NCBI RefSeq assembly: GCF_029760855.1
Contig: NZ_SOSI01000004.1
Coordinates: 124,001 to 188,000, forward strand
From: Erythrobacter litoralis
Lineage (GTDB): Bacteria > Pseudomonadota > Alphaproteobacteria > Sphingomonadales > Sphingomonadaceae
Length of the DNA: 64,000 nt
Direction of reading: 5' to 3'
The notes under the pieces: generated by a model
Told to the model about the DNA's origin: nothing
The model's input: only the letters and a program-made list of their open reading frames with translations
Database searches by the model: none
Translations under genes and position numbers: made by a program
Shown here: in pieces, positions 7,893-18,187 of the stretch
Layout of the letters: each line of letters opens with the position of its first letter
Position numbering within the stretch: position 1 is the first letter of the stretch

Positions 7893-9074
7893 TCAGAAGA
7901 TCTCGAACAGCCCCGCTGCGCCCATGCCGCCGCCGACACACATGGTGACGACGCCGTATTTCGCGCCGCGACGCTTGCCTTCCAGCAATACGTGCCCGGT
8001 GCAGCGTGCCCCGGTCATGCCATAGGGGTGGCCGATCGAGATCGAGCCGCCGCTGACGTTAAGCTTGTCGTTATCGATGCCGAGCTTGTCGCGGCAATAA
8101 AGCACCTGCACGGCGAAGGCTTCGTTCAACTCCCAGATGCCGATATCGTCGACGTTCAGGTCGAAGCGCTTGAGCAGCTTGGGGATCGCGAAGATCGGGC
8201 CGATGCCCATTTCGTCCGGCTCGGTCCCGGCGACCGCCATTCCGACATAACGGCCAAGCGGGGTCAGGCCCTTCTGCTCGGCAATCTTGGCTTCCATCAG
8301 CACGCTGGCTGACGAGCCATCCGAAAGCTGCGACGCGTTCCCGGCGGTGATCGTGGTCGGATCGCCCATTACCGGCTTCAAGCTGCTCAGCCCTTCGAGC
8401 GTCGTCTGCGGACGATTGCCCTCGTCCTTGTCGATAGTGACTTCGACATCGGAAATCTCGCCGGTTTCCTTGTCCTGCACCTTGTGCGTGGTGGATACGG
8501 AGACGATCTCGTCGTCGAACCGGCCTTCTTCCTGCGCCTTGGCAGTACGCTGCTGCGACTGGAGGGCATATTCGTCCTGCTGTTCGCGGCTGATGCCGTA
8601 ACGCTGGGCGACCGTTTCGGCGGTCTGCAGCATCGGCATGTAGATCGCGCCGTGCATCGCGATCAGTTCGGGATCGGGCATCACGCGCATTTCCTTGGTC
8701 TGCACGAGACTGATCGATTCCTGCCCGCCGGCGGCAACCACGTCCATCCGGTCGGTGATGATCTGCTTGGCGGCCGTGGCAATGCTCATCAGGCCGCTGG
8801 AGCACTGACGGTCGATCGTCATGCCGCTGGTGCCGATGGGGCAACCGGCGCGAAGGGCAACCTGCCGGGCGAGGTTGCCGCCCTGCGTACCCTGCTGGAG
8901 CGCGCTGCCCCATAATACGTCGTCGACTTCGCCGGGCTCGATACCGGCGCGCTCGATCGCGGGCTTCAGGGAATAGGAACCGAGGGTCGGGCCCTTGGTG
9001 TCGTTGAACCCGCCCTTGTAGGCACGGCCGATGGCGGTGCGGGCGGTGGAGACGATAACTGCGTCACGTGACAT
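7893..9074 (-). CDS. Acetyl-CoA C-acyltransferase (thiolase)
   Basis: A 393-residue thiolase with all catalytic residues: Cys91 in [13 protein letters not shown] in the C-terminal half, His349 in [11 protein letters not shown] and Cys379 in [11 protein letters not shown]. It catalyses reversible thiolytic cleavage or condensation of acyl-CoAs in fatty-acid degradation or acetoacetyl-CoA supply. The presence of [15 protein letters not shown] and a long acidic loop suggests a degradative FadA-like thiolase rather than PhaA, but substrate range cannot be read from sequence. It lies 54 bp downstream of a MaoC hydratase on the same strand, consistent with a two-gene acyl-CoA unit that ends at the hairpin near 7850. 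Confidence 0.92.
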   Translation of the reverse strand: MSRDAVIVSTARTAIGRAYKGGFNDTKGPTLGSYSLKPAIERAGIEPGEVDDVLWGSALQQGTQGGNLARQVALRAGCPIGTSGMTIDRQCSSGLMSIATAAKQIITDRMDVVAAGGQESISLVQTKEMRVMPDPELIAMHGAIYMPMLQTAETVAQRYGISREQQDEYALQSQQRTAKAQEEGRFDDEIVSVSTTHKVQDKETGEISDVEVTIDKDEGNRPQTTLEGLSSLKPVMGDPTTITAGNASQLSDGSSASVLMEAKIAEQKGLTPLGRYVGMAVAGTEPDEMGIGPIFAIPKLLKRFDLNVDDIGIWELNEAFAVQVLYCRDKLGIDNDKLNVSGGSISIGHPYGMTGARCTGHVLLEGKRRGAKYGVVTMCVGGGMGAAGLFEIF

Positions 9075-9128
9075 GATGATATCCTTCGTTTGGTAAAGAC
9101 GTCCGATCTTCCGGGGAGGAGGTCGCGA

Positions 9129-9578
9129 TCAGACGAAATACATCGTCATCCATTCGCAGATCAGGGCGGGCTTGTCCTCGCCTTCGATCTTGATCGTGAT
9201 TTCCATGGTCTGCTGCCACTGACCCTGCCGCTTCTCGGTCATCTCGAGGAGCTTCCAATGTCCGCGGATGCGCTTGCCCGATTTGACGGGGCTGATGAAG
9301 CGCGTCTTGTTGCCGCCGTAGTTCACCGCCATCTTGATCCCGTCGACCCGCGGCACGTCGCTGTTCGCGGTGAGGTAGGGGATCATCGAAAGCGTGAGGA
9401 AACCGTGCGCGATGGTGCCGCCGAACGGCGTCATCTTGGCCTTTTCCTCGTCGATATGGATGAACTGGTGATCGCCCGTCGCGTCGGCGAACTGGTTGAT
9501 CCGCTCCTGGCTCATCTCGACCCATTCGCTGGTGCCGACATCCTGACCGGTTTTCTCGGCGATTTCCTGAGGGCTCAT
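9129..9578 (-). CDS. MaoC-family (NodN-like) enoyl-CoA hydratase
   Basis: 149 residues with a single hot-dog domain. The hydratase-2 signature is ADATGDHQFIHIDEEKAK followed by TPFGGTIAHGFLTLSMIP (Asp and His of the active site). NodN-like MaoC proteins hydrate 2-enoyl-CoA esters. The ATG at 9578 (MSPQEIAEKTG) follows AAGGAGAG with a few bases between. Another ATG 4 bases upstream is in a different frame and is rejected. It precedes the thiolase on the same strand, so the pair may act in beta-oxidation or hydroxyacyl-CoA supply. Confidence 0.88.
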   Translation of the reverse strand: MSPQEIAEKTGQDVGTSEWVEMSQERINQFADATGDHQFIHIDEEKAKMTPFGGTIAHGFLTLSMIPYLTANSDVPRVDGIKMAVNYGGNKTRFISPVKSGKRIRGHWKLLEMTEKRQGQWQQTMEITIKIEGEDKPALICEWMTMYFV

Positions 9579-9790
9579 CCATCTCTCCTTGTTCGTTGTA
9601 TGCGTAAAGTCAGCGATGTCATGGCGCATGGGTTCCACCCGCGCAACAGGCTCGCCGGTGCCGCTACGGCATGGCGCGGCGGTCCGAAGGCACGGGACGG
9701 CGAGGCGCACGCCGAACACGACTTTCCGATTCGTTTCGGGACCACGGGCGGTTTCCTTGAGCCTTTCGCGCGCCTACATCGCGAACCGTC

Positions 9791-10606
9791 ATGCGCCGCC
9801 AAGTCTCGCTTCTTCTTCGCCGTCGATGGTTTCCGGCCGTGGTGGCCGTGTGGTTCGGGCTCCTGGCTACCGGAACGATCGCTGTTCTGCGGGACGATCT
9901 ACTAGGCGCGACGTTCGGGGAACTGGCTGGGATCGGCAGGTTCGGCCTCGCGCTCGCGATCGGGTTGGTCATTTTTATCGCCGTGTGGCTGGCCGTTGGA
10001 TGGATGCTCCAAGACCGGTCGCAGCGGATGCGGGACGTGGACGAAGAAGACCTGGCTGCCGAAATCTACCAAGAAAAGCTGCACGAAGTCGATGAGGTTT
10101 CCGAGGCCGTCGAAGAGATCGAAGACGACACGGTCTCGCAGGACACCGAACACGACGAATTTGAGTCGGTCGACGAAAGCGGCCCTTCTGAAGACAATGC
10201 ACCCGATCCCTTTTCCCCCAACGATGAGCCGATCGCGCGCCCGGGTTCGATGCGGCATGCCTGGCTGCTGCAAACCGGCGAACCCTTGCCGATACCGACA
10301 ACCGAACTGCCGGCGGACGATCCGGTTGTCGAAGATAAGCCGGCCGAAACGCCTCTCCCCGCCGAACGACCCACCCCGGAAAGTGACGACGCGGCGGTAG
10401 AACACGTGGAGCGTCCATCACTTGCGCAGTTGCAGGAACGGTTGGCGGTCGCCATCACGCGCACGGACCGCCCGATGCCAGGCGACTTCGAACCGTCCGA
10501 CGATCCCGAACCCGACGAAGACGACGACAGGCCGCTTCTGGACGAAGAGGCTCGTGAAGCTGTGAGGCGCGCGCTGGCAAAACTTGAGAGTTTCACCCGC
10601 GGCTAA
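9791..10606 (+). CDS. Two-helix membrane protein with long acidic tail, unknown function
   Basis: 271 residues that I do not recognise. A basic start (MRRQVSLLLRRRW) is followed by two hydrophobic helices at about 14-34 and 49-72. The rest is a soluble tail of about 200 residues, very rich in Asp, Glu and Pro (for example EVSEAVEEIEDDT and DDPEPDEDDDRPLLDEE) and probably disordered. A short helical end (EEAREAVRRALAKLESF) closes it. With both helices spanning, both termini would be cytoplasmic. It stands alone between the divergent MaoC gene and gltB. The frame has normal high-GC codon use and its stop lies about 200 bp before gltB. It may be an adaptor or scaffold, but no function can be assigned. 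Confidence 0.7.
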   Translation: MRRQVSLLLRRRWFPAVVAVWFGLLATGTIAVLRDDLLGATFGELAGIGRFGLALAIGLVIFIAVWLAVGWMLQDRSQRMRDVDEEDLAAEIYQEKLHEVDEVSEAVEEIEDDTVSQDTEHDEFESVDESGPSEDNAPDPFSPNDEPIARPGSMRHAWLLQTGEPLPIPTTELPADDPVVEDKPAETPLPAERPTPESDDAAVEHVERPSLAQLQERLAVAITRTDRPMPGDFEPSDDPEPDEDDDRPLLDEEAREAVRRALAKLESFTRG

Positions 10607-10812
10607 GTTATGCTGCATATGCGTAAAGGCGGCCCGCGCTTGCCGTGCGCGAAATTTTCCTTCGCCGCACGGCCATTGCAAAATGTCGCGCCCTTCGTCA
10701 AAACCGGCATTCGCGAAACAATCGATGGTGCCTGTTCGCCACCGCACAAACGAACCGGTTGCCAAGGCGCGACGGCCCATCGGTCGCCGTGCGGAAAGAT
10801 GACCTGATCACG

Positions 10813-13800
10813 ATGGATAGTACGATGCCTTTTTCGCCCGCCCGCCAGGGCCTTTACGATCCGCGCAACGAACACGATGCCTGCGGCGTCGGCATGGTCG
10901 CGCATATCAAGGGCGAGAAAAGTCATTCCATTATCGAGCAGGGGCTCGAAATCCTCGCCAATCTCGATCATCGCGGCGCGGTCGGGGCCGATCCGCTGCT
11001 GGGAGACGGGGCGGGCATCCTGCTGCAGATCCCCGATCCGCTGATCCGCAAATGGGCGGCGGACGAAGGGCACGATCTGCCCGAACCCGGCCACTACGCG
11101 CTTGCCATGTGTTTCCTGCCGCAGGACGAAAGCGCCCGCGCCTTCGTGGAAAGCCAGCTCGAGCGTTTTGCCGAGAAGGAGGGTCAGAAGGTCATCGGTT
11201 GGCGCGACGTGCCGACGACCCGCGACGGGCTCGGCAAGGCTGTCATCGAATCGATGCCGGTCATCCGCCAGTGCGTCATAGCGCGCGGCCAGAACTGCAC
11301 CGACCAGGCCGCGTTCGATCGCAAGCTGGTCGTCATTCGCAAACAAACGCTGAACCCCCTTGCCGCGCTGGAGGAAAAACACGGCATTCCGGGGCTGACG
11401 ACGGCCTACATCCCGAGCTTTTCCAGCCGAACCGTGGTCTATAAGGGACTGCTCCTCGCCAATCAGGTCGGCAGTTTCTACGACGATCTGCGCGATCCCG
11501 ATTGCGTCAGCGCCCTAAGCCTCGTGCACCAGCGTTTTAGTACCAATACCTTCCCCAGCTGGCGGCTTGCCCACCCCTATCGCTTCATGGCGCATAACGG
11601 CGAGATCAACACGGTTCGCGGCAATGTGAACTGGATGGAAGCCCGCCGCCGCGCGATGGAAAGCGAGCTGCTGGGCGCCGACCTCGACAAGATGTGGCCG
11701 CTCATCCCGCACGGCCAGTCGGATACCGCTTGCCTCGACAATGCGCTCGAGCTGCTAGTTACGGGGGGATACAGCCTCGCCCACGCGATGATGATGCTGA
11801 TGCCGGAAGCGTGGGCGAAGAACCCGCAAATGGATCCGGCACGCCGCGCCTTCTACGAATACCACGCCGCATTGATGGAGCCGTGGGATGGCCCCGCCGC
11901 CGTCGCCTTCACCGACGGGCGGCAGATCGGCGCCTGCCTCGATCGCAATGGTTTGCGTCCTGCGCGCTTCTGCGTGACGAAGGATGATCTCGTCGTGCTC
12001 GCTTCGGAAAGCGGGGTGCTGCCGTTCGCCGAGGAGGACATTACGCGAAAATGGCGTTTGCAGCCCGGCAAGATGCTGCTGATCGACCTTGAGGAAGGCC
12101 GCATCGTCGAGGACGAGGAACTGAAAAGCGATCTTGCCGCCGCCGAACCCTATGAAGCATGGCTGGAGAAGGCGCAGTACAAGCTTGCCGATCTCGCCCA
12201 TGTCGAGCCGGAATATGCCGAGATTGCCGAGGCGGAAGGCCCGCTGATCAATCGCCAGCAGGCGTTCGGCTATACGCAGGAAGACATTACCCGCTTTCTC
12301 GAACCGATGGCCGCCAATGGCGAGGACCCGGTCGGCTCGATGGGCACCGACACGCCGATCGCCGTGCTGAGCCGGCGTAGCCGACTTCTATACGACTATT
12401 TCAAGCAGAACTTCGCGCAAGTCACCAATCCGCCGATCGACCCGATCCGCGAAGAGCTGGTGATGAGCCTGCTTTCCATGATCGGCCCGCGCCCGAACCT
12501 GCTCGGGCGCGACGGGGGCAAACACAAGCGCCTCGAAGTCGACCAACCGATCCTGACCAATAACGATCTCGCCAAGATCCGCTCGGTCGAGGTCGGGCTG
12601 GACGGAGCTTTCCGCACGCGCACCATCGATGCGACGTGGGATGCCTCGACCGGGGCCGACGGGCTGGCGATGGCGCTGAAAGAAATGTGTTGGGCGGCGA
12701 CCGAAGCAGTGCTGGGCGATGCCAACATTCTCATCCTTTCGGACCGCGCGCAGGGTCCTGACCGGATCGCCATACCCGCGCTGCTGGCAACGGCGGCGGT
12801 TCACCATCAGCTCGTGCGGCAGGGCTTGCGCATGCAGACCGGTCTCGTCGTCGAAACCGGCGAGGCGCGCGAGGTGCATCATTTCTGCGCGCTGGCGGGT
12901 TACGGCGCGGAAGGGGTGAACCCCTATCTCGCCTTCGAGACGCTTGAAGACCTGCGCGCCCGCAAGTTCGCACATCTCGATCCGGCGGAGGTTGAAAAGA
13001 ACTTCGTCAAGGCGATCGGCAAGGGCATCCTCAAGGTCATGTCCAAAATGGGCATTTCGACCTACCAGTCCTATTGCGGGGCGCAGATCTTCGATGCGGT
13101 CGGCCTGTCGAGCGATTTCGTCGACACCTATTTTACCGGCACCGCCACCACCATCGAGGGCATCGGCCTTGCCGAAGTGGCGGAAGAAACGGTGCGCCGC
13201 CACGGCCAGGCCTATGGGGACAGTCCGCTTTACAAGGGCATGCTCGATGTCGGCGGCATCTACCAATACCGCCTGCGCGGCGAGGATCACGCCTGGACCC
13301 CGCAGAACGTCGCCAACCTGCAGCATGCGGTGCGCGGCGGAGATGCCAAGAATTACGAAGAATTCGCGCAAAGCGTGAACGAGCAGTCGGAACGGCTGCT
13401 GACCATTCGCGGGCTGATGGAACTGAAGAAGGCGGAGCGCCCGCTCGACATCGACGAGGTCGAACCGGCGAGCGAGATCGTCAAGCGGTTCAGCACCGGC
13501 GCAATGAGCTTCGGTTCGATCAGTCGGGAAGCGCACACCACGCTCGCCATCGCAATGAACCGGATCGGCGGTCGCTCGAACACCGGCGAAGGGGGCGAGC
13601 AGCCCGACCGGTTCCTGCCGATGGACAATGGCGATTCGATGCGTAGTCGGATCAAGCAGGTCGCGAGCGGCCGGTTCGGCGTGACGACCGAATATCTCGT
13701 CAATTCCGACGATATCCAGATCAAGATGGCGCAGGGTGCAAAGCCCGGCGAAGGAGGCCAGCTGCCCGGTCACAAGGTCGATAAGGCAATCGCCGAGGTC

Positions 13801-15471
13801 CGCCATTCGACGCCGGGCGTAGGCCTGATCTCGCCACCGCCGCACCACGATATCTACTCGATCGAGGATCTGGCGCAGCTGATTCACGATTTGAAGAACG
13901 TAAAGCCGACCAGCCGTATTTCTGTGAAACTGGTGAGCGAAGTTGGCGTCGGCACTGTTGCCGCCGGCGTTTCCAAGGCTCGAGCCGATCATGTCACGAT
14001 CTCGGGCTACGAAGGCGGCACCGGCGCCTCGCCGCTGACCAGCCTGACCCATGCGGGAAGCCCGTGGGAAATCGGCCTTGCGGAAACGCAGCAGACGCTG
14101 CTTCTCAACGACCTTCGCAGCCGTATCGCGGTGCAGGTCGATGGGGGGCTGCGGACCGGACGCGACTGCGCGATCGGCGCGCTGCTGGGTGCGGACGAAT
14201 TCGGTTTCGCCACCGCCCCGCTGATCGCGGCGGGCTGCATCATGATGAGGAAGTGCCACCTCAACACCTGCCCCGTCGGCGTGGCGACGCAGGATCCGGT
14301 GCTGCGCAAGCGCTTCGTCGGAACGCCCGAACACGTTATCAACTACTTCTTCTTCGTCGCCGAGGAACTACGCCAGATCATGGCCGAGATGGGCTTTCGC
14401 ACGGTCGAGGAAATGATCGGCCGGGTCGACCGAATCGACACCCGCCGCGTGCGCCGCCACTGGAAGGCGCACGGCGTCGATCTCGGCCGGATCCTGCACC
14501 AGGTGCCGCTCGAAGACGGCAAGCTTCCCCGCCACACTGAAGACCAGGATCATGGCCTCGAAAGCGCGATGGATGTCGAATTGATCGAAGCGACGAACGA
14601 TGCCGTCGCGAGCGGCACGCCCATCGTCCTCCAGCGCGAAATCCGCAACGTGAACCGCACCGTCGGCGCCATGCTGTCGGGCCGGATCGCAGAGGCGAAA
14701 GGGCACACTGGCCTCGCACCCGACACGATCCGCATCGAATTCACCGGTGTTGCCGGGCAGAGCTTTGGCGCATGGGCGGCGCACGGCCTCGTGCTCGACC
14801 TCACCGGCGATGCCAATGACTATGTCGGCAAGGGCCTTTCGGGCGGTCGGATCATCGTCAAACCGCCGAAAGGCGCGCCGCGCGAGCCGACCGAGAACAT
14901 CATCGTTGGCAACACCGTCCTTTATGGCGCGATCGCGGGCGAGGCGTATTTCAGCGGCGTTGCAGGCGAACGCTTTGCAGTGCGAAATTCGGGCGCGGTC
15001 GCCGTGGTCGAAGGCACGGGCGACCACCCTTGCGAATACATGACCGGCGGCGTCGTCTGCGTGCTCGGCAGGACCGGTCGCAATTTCGGCGCGGGTATGA
15101 GCGGCGGCATCGCCTATGTCTACGATCCCAACGGCACGTTCGACACACGGGTCAATCCCGCCCAAGTCGATGTGCTGCCGATCGCGGCATCCGACGAGGG
15201 GTCCGAGCGTAGCTGGGGTGAACCGCAACAACGCCCCCTTTCGGTCGACAATTCGGGCATGGGCGATCCGCTTTATCACGACGCGGCGAGGCTGCGCATC
15301 CTGGTGGAGAGGCATCACCTTCACACCGGCTCGGCCCGGGCGAAGGCTCTGCTCGACGATTGGGACAACGCGCTCGGCAAGTTCCTTAAGGTGATGCCGC
15401 GCGATTATGCCCGGGCGCTGAAGGCGCTCGAGGAAGAGCGGGAAGACGCCGCGATGGAAGCGGCGGAGTAA
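10813..15471 (+). CDS. gltB: Glutamate synthase (NADPH) large subunit
   Basis: About 1552 residues. It starts [12 protein letters not shown]; the amidotransferase nucleophile is Cys24 in [12 protein letters not shown], so residues 1-23 are the propeptide removed on maturation. Domains in order are the class II glutamine amidotransferase (to about 430), the central domain, the FMN-binding synthase barrel with [19 protein letters not shown] and [10 protein letters not shown], the 3Fe-4S cluster Cys in [12 protein letters not shown] (Cys1142, 1148, 1153), and the C-terminal glycine-rich beta-helix ([20 protein letters not shown]). With GltD it makes two glutamates from glutamine and 2-oxoglutarate. 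The frame is open upstream to 10645, but that stretch has no GltB character. gltD follows 10 bp later. Confidence 0.97.
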   Translation: MDSTMPFSPARQGLYDPRNEHDACGVGMVAHIKGEKSHSIIEQGLEILANLDHRGAVGADPLLGDGAGILLQIPDPLIRKWAADEGHDLPEPGHYALAMCFLPQDESARAFVESQLERFAEKEGQKVIGWRDVPTTRDGLGKAVIESMPVIRQCVIARGQNCTDQAAFDRKLVVIRKQTLNPLAALEEKHGIPGLTTAYIPSFSSRTVVYKGLLLANQVGSFYDDLRDPDCVSALSLVHQRFSTNTFPSWRLAHPYRFMAHNGEINTVRGNVNWMEARRRAMESELLGADLDKMWPLIPHGQSDTACLDNALELLVTGGYSLAHAMMMLMPEAWAKNPQMDPARRAFYEYHAALMEPWDGPAAVAFTDGRQIGACLDRNGLRPARFCVTKDDLVVLASESGVLPFAEEDITRKWRLQPGKMLLIDLEEGRIVEDEELKSDLAAAEPYEAWLEKAQYKLADLAHVEPEYAEIAEAEGPLINRQQAFGYTQEDITRFLEPMAANGEDPVGSMGTDTPIAVLSRRSRLLYDYFKQNFAQVTNPPIDPIREELVMSLLSMIGPRPNLLGRDGGKHKRLEVDQPILTNNDLAKIRSVEVGLDGAFRTRTIDATWDASTGADGLAMALKEMCWAATEAVLGDANILILSDRAQGPDRIAIPALLATAAVHHQLVRQGLRMQTGLVVETGEAREVHHFCALAGYGAEGVNPYLAFETLEDLRARKFAHLDPAEVEKNFVKAIGKGILKVMSKMGISTYQSYCGAQIFDAVGLSSDFVDTYFTGTATTIEGIGLAEVAEETVRRHGQAYGDSPLYKGMLDVGGIYQYRLRGEDHAWTPQNVANLQHAVRGGDAKNYEEFAQSVNEQSERLLTIRGLMELKKAERPLDIDEVEPASEIVKRFSTGAMSFGSISREAHTTLAIAMNRIGGRSNTGEGGEQPDRFLPMDNGDSMRSRIKQVASGRFGVTTEYLVNSDDIQIKMAQGAKPGEGGQLPGHKVDKAIAEVRHSTPGVGLISPPPHHDIYSIEDLAQLIHDLKNVKPTSRISVKLVSEVGVGTVAAGVSKARADHVTISGYEGGTGASPLTSLTHAGSPWEIGLAETQQTLLLNDLRSRIAVQVDGGLRTGRDCAIGALLGADEFGFATAPLIAAGCIMMRKCHLNTCPVGVATQDPVLRKRFVGTPEHVINYFFFVAEELRQIMAEMGFRTVEEMIGRVDRIDTRRVRRHWKAHGVDLGRILHQVPLEDGKLPRHTEDQDHGLESAMDVELIEATNDAVASGTPIVLQREIRNVNRTVGAMLSGRIAEAKGHTGLAPDTIRIEFTGVAGQSFGAWAAHGLVLDLTGDANDYVGKGLSGGRIIVKPPKGAPREPTENIIVGNTVLYGAIAGEAYFSGVAGERFAVRNSGAVAVVEGTGDHPCEYMTGGVVCVLGRTGRNFGAGMSGGIAYVYDPNGTFDTRVNPAQVDVLPIAASDEGSERSWGEPQQRPLSVDNSGMGDPLYHDAARLRILVERHHLHTGSARAKALLDDWDNALGKFLKVMPRDYARALKALEEEREDAAMEAAE

Positions 15472-15481
15472 GGATTACGAT

Positions 15482-16918
15482 ATGGGCAAGGAAACCGGCT
15501 TCCTCGAATTCGAGCGCGAAGAGCGTACCTACGCCGATCCGCAAGAGCGGCTGAAGCACTACAAGGAATTCGTCGTCCCGCACGACGAGGCGGCGCTGCA
15601 GAAACAGGCCGCGCGTTGCATGAATTGTGGCATTCCGTACTGTCACAACGGCTGCCCGGTGAACAACATCATCCCGGACTGGAACCACCTCGTCTACGAA
15701 GACGACTGGCGTAACGCATTGGAAGTGCTGCATTCCACCAACAACTTCCCCGAATTTACCGGACGCATCTGCCCCGCCCCGTGCGAGGCGGCCTGCACGC
15801 TCAACATCGTCGATGCGCCGGTGACGATCAAAAGCATCGAATGCGCGATCATCGACCGCGGCTTCAAGGAAGGCTGGGTCAAACCGCAAGTGCCGGAAAA
15901 GCAGACCGGCAAATCGGTCGCGGTGATCGGAAGCGGACCCGCCGGCCTCGCCTGCGCGCAGCAGCTTGCCCGCGCCGGTCATGCGGTCACCGTGTTTGAA
16001 AAGAGCGACCGGATCGGCGGCCTCCTTCGCTACGGCATTCCCGACTTCAAGATGGAAAAGCACCTCATCAACCGCCGCGCGGTGCAGATGGAAGCCGAAG
16101 GCGTGCAGTTCAAAACCGGCGCTGAAGTGGGCGTCGAAGTCAGCTTCGCGGCGCTGAAAGAAAATTTCGATGCAGTAGTACTGGCTGGCGGCGCGGAGGA
16201 TGCGCGCAAGCTCGACGTGCCCGGCGCCGAGCTGCCCGGTGTGCGCCTCGCGATGGAATTCTTAACCCAGCAGAACAAGCGCAATGCAGGCGACGACGAA
16301 GTGCGCGCCGCCCCGCGTGGCAGTCTGACGGCCACCGGCAAGGACGTCATCGTAATCGGCGGCGGTGACACCGGTAGCGACTGCGTCGGCACCAGTAACC
16401 GCCAAGGCGCGAAGAGCGTCACCCAGCTTGAGATCATGCCCAAGCCTCCGGAAAAGGAGGACAAGCTGATGACCTGGCCGAACTGGCCGATGAAGCTGCG
16501 CACCTCGTCCAGTCACGAGGAAGGGGCTGACCGCGACTGGGCGGTGCTCGCCAAGCGCGTGATCGAGGAAGGCGGCGACGTTTCCGGCCTCGAATGCGTG
16601 CGGATCGAATGGGAAGGCCGCGAAATGAAGGAAGTCGCGGGCAGCGAATTCATCCTCCCCGCCGACCTCATCCTGTTGGCAATGGGCTTTACCGGCCCGC
16701 TGAAGCGCGGATTGCTGGATCGCGCCGGCGTCGAGCTGTGCGAGCGCGGCAATGTGAAGGCCGACGAACGGCGCTACGCCACCAGCGAGCCGAACGTCTA
16801 CGCCTGCGGCGACATGCGTCGGGGCCAGAGCCTCGTCGTTTGGGCGATCCGCGAAGGTCGGCAAGCCGCCCGCGCGGTGGACGAAGCGCTGATGGGCAAG
16901 AGCGAGCTGCCGCGCTAG
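15482..16918 (+). CDS. gltD: Glutamate synthase (NADPH) small subunit
   Basis: A 478-residue electron-input subunit. Two 4Fe-4S sites lie in the N-terminal region: Cys46, 49, 54 and 58 ([13 protein letters not shown]) and Cys97, 101 and 105 (CPAPCEAAC). These are followed by an FAD-binding Rossmann motif ([17 protein letters not shown], about 147-163) and an NADPH-binding one ([13 protein letters not shown]). The C-terminal block [23 protein letters not shown] sequence ([15 protein letters not shown] here) binds FAD. It passes NADPH electrons to GltB. It begins 10 bp after gltB, with TAAGGA in the gap as ribosome binding site, so the pair is one operon. Confidence 0.96.
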   Translation: MGKETGFLEFEREERTYADPQERLKHYKEFVVPHDEAALQKQAARCMNCGIPYCHNGCPVNNIIPDWNHLVYEDDWRNALEVLHSTNNFPEFTGRICPAPCEAACTLNIVDAPVTIKSIECAIIDRGFKEGWVKPQVPEKQTGKSVAVIGSGPAGLACAQQLARAGHAVTVFEKSDRIGGLLRYGIPDFKMEKHLINRRAVQMEAEGVQFKTGAEVGVEVSFAALKENFDAVVLAGGAEDARKLDVPGAELPGVRLAMEFLTQQNKRNAGDDEVRAAPRGSLTATGKDVIVIGGGDTGSDCVGTSNRQGAKSVTQLEIMPKPPEKEDKLMTWPNWPMKLRTSSSHEEGADRDWAVLAKRVIEEGGDVSGLECVRIEWEGREMKEVAGSEFILPADLILLAMGFTGPLKRGLLDRAGVELCERGNVKADERRYATSEPNVYACGDMRRGQSLVVWAIREGRQAARAVDEALMGKSELPR

Positions 16919-16923
16919 GCGCG

Positions 16924-17097
16924 CTAGCGTCGGCGTGCTTTAAGCAGGGCGACGCCGGGCACAACGCAGGCGACGACGGCAACCAGCAATCCGGCGACGG
17001 CGCCGATCGTCATGCCGTGCGTCCCAGCCAGCCATGCGCCGACGATCGCGCCCACCATCGGACAGAGAAGCAGCAGGAAACATCCGAGCGCGGCCAT
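16924..17097 (-). CDS. Small two-helix membrane protein (57 residues)
   Basis: A short frame, ATG at 17097 to TAG at 16924, coding for 57 residues: MAALGCFLLLLCPMVGAIVG, then a Gly-rich turn (AGTHGMTIGAVAGL) and a second hydrophobic helix ending in the basic tail KARRR. The positive-inside rule puts the C-terminus in the cytoplasm. It sits in a 234-bp gap between gltD and the glycosyltransferase and ends 3 bp after the convergent gltD stop. No strong ribosome binding site is visible. The composition is clearly that of a membrane protein rather than random high-GC sequence. Function is unknown. Confidence 0.5.
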   Translation of the reverse strand: MAALGCFLLLLCPMVGAIVGAWLAGTHGMTIGAVAGLLVAVVACVVPGVALLKARRR

Positions 17098-17152
17098 GGA
17101 CCGGCTTTACCCCGTGTGCCGCAGGAATTGTAAGTCCCTGGGGCGCTGTCGG

Positions 17153-18187
17153 TCAGGCGGCGCGCGAAGTTACCCCGTCGAACCGCCGCAAAGCGCGTTC
17201 GAACTGATCGGTCGCGGCGTCCCAGCTGTAGCTCTGGGCGTAGCGGGCGCAGGCAGCGGGGTCGCGTTTGGCAGCGCGTTCGATATTGGCGGCGAGATCG
17301 GGGCCGGTAGCGCCCACGCTGCGGTCGAGAACGTCGCGCGGACCCATCGCGTCGAACGCGGCGACCGGGGTGCCGCAGGCCAGTGCCTCGATCATCACGA
17401 GGCCGAACGTGTCGGTGAGGCTGGGGAAGACGAAGACATCGGCCGTGCGATAGGCGGCGGCCAGCGCCTCGCCCGTGCGGCTACCGTGGAAGTGCGCGGT
17501 GGGATAGCGGCGTTCGAGTTCGGCGCGTTGCGGCCCGTCGCCGATCACGAACTTTGCCGCGCCGGTGTCGAGCGAGAGGAAGGCTTCGAGGTTCTTTTCT
17601 ACCGCAAGTCGACCCACATACAGCAATCGCCGCTGGAACCCCGCCGCCGCCACCATGCCATCGTCCAGCGGACCGTCGGGCGAAAAGGCCGCGAGGTCGA
17701 CGCCGCGGCTCCAGCGATGGGTGTGCGCAATTCCGCGCGAAGCGAGTTCGCTCGCCAGCATGGGCGTCGCGCACAGGACCGCGCTGGAAGATGCGTGAAA
17801 GCGGCGCATGAGTTTCCAGATGAAGGCGGGGCTGAGACCGGTGCGGCGGCGGACATATTCGGGGAAATGCGTGTGAAAGGCGGTGGTGAACGGAAGGCCC
17901 CGCTTTTTCGCCCAGCGCCGCGCCGCCCAGCCGAGCGGACCTTCGGTGGCGATATGCAACGCATCAGGCGCAAAATCCTCGATGTGCTTTGCAATCTTTA
18001 CCTTGCCTGCAAGAGCAAGGCGTATCTCGGGATAGGTCGGGCAGGGCATGGACGGGAAGCGGTCCGGCCCAATGATCTCGACCGTATGGCCGCGTGCTTC
18101 AAGCCCGGCGCATGTCGCCTGGAGTGTGCGCACCACGCCGTTGACCTGCGGCTCCCATGCGTCGGAAACGATGGCAATGCGCATCAT
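17153..18187 (-). CDS. GT4-family glycosyltransferase
   Basis: 344 residues, GT-B fold. The N-terminal domain starts MRIAIVSDAWEPQVNGVVRT and includes GLPFTTAFHTHFPEY. The C-terminal donor domain has LLYVGRLAVEKNLEAFL, FVIGDGPQRAEL and the GT4 E-x7-E signature in TDTFGLVMIEALACGTPVAA. Such proteins transfer sugars from NDP-sugars to lipids (SqdX or mannosyltransferase-like). The start ATG at 18187 overlaps the upstream stop (ATGATG; a second ATG at 18184 is also usable). It is coupled to an LpxH-like phosphoesterase, a pairing that suggests glycolipid or lipid A-related synthesis. Donor and acceptor are unknown. Confidence 0.88.
   Translation of the reverse strand: MMRIAIVSDAWEPQVNGVVRTLQATCAGLEARGHTVEIIGPDRFPSMPCPTYPEIRLALAGKVKIAKHIEDFAPDALHIATEGPLGWAARRWAKKRGLPFTTAFHTHFPEYVRRRTGLSPAFIWKLMRRFHASSSAVLCATPMLASELASRGIAHTHRWSRGVDLAAFSPDGPLDDGMVAAAGFQRRLLYVGRLAVEKNLEAFLSLDTGAAKFVIGDGPQRAELERRYPTAHFHGSRTGEALAAAYRTADVFVFPSLTDTFGLVMIEALACGTPVAAFDAMGPRDVLDRSVGATGPDLAANIERAAKRDPAACARYAQSYSWDAATDQFERALRRFDGVTSRAA

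Noticed and set aside
10645..10812. Extension of gltB by 56 codons
   Set aside because: The GltB amidotransferase Cys must follow a short propeptide; the extension shows no GltB similarity and would make it abnormally long.
12388..14334. A 648-codon open frame antisense to gltB
   Set aside because: It mirrors conserved FMN-domain codons of gltB and has no recognisable motif or ribosome binding site.
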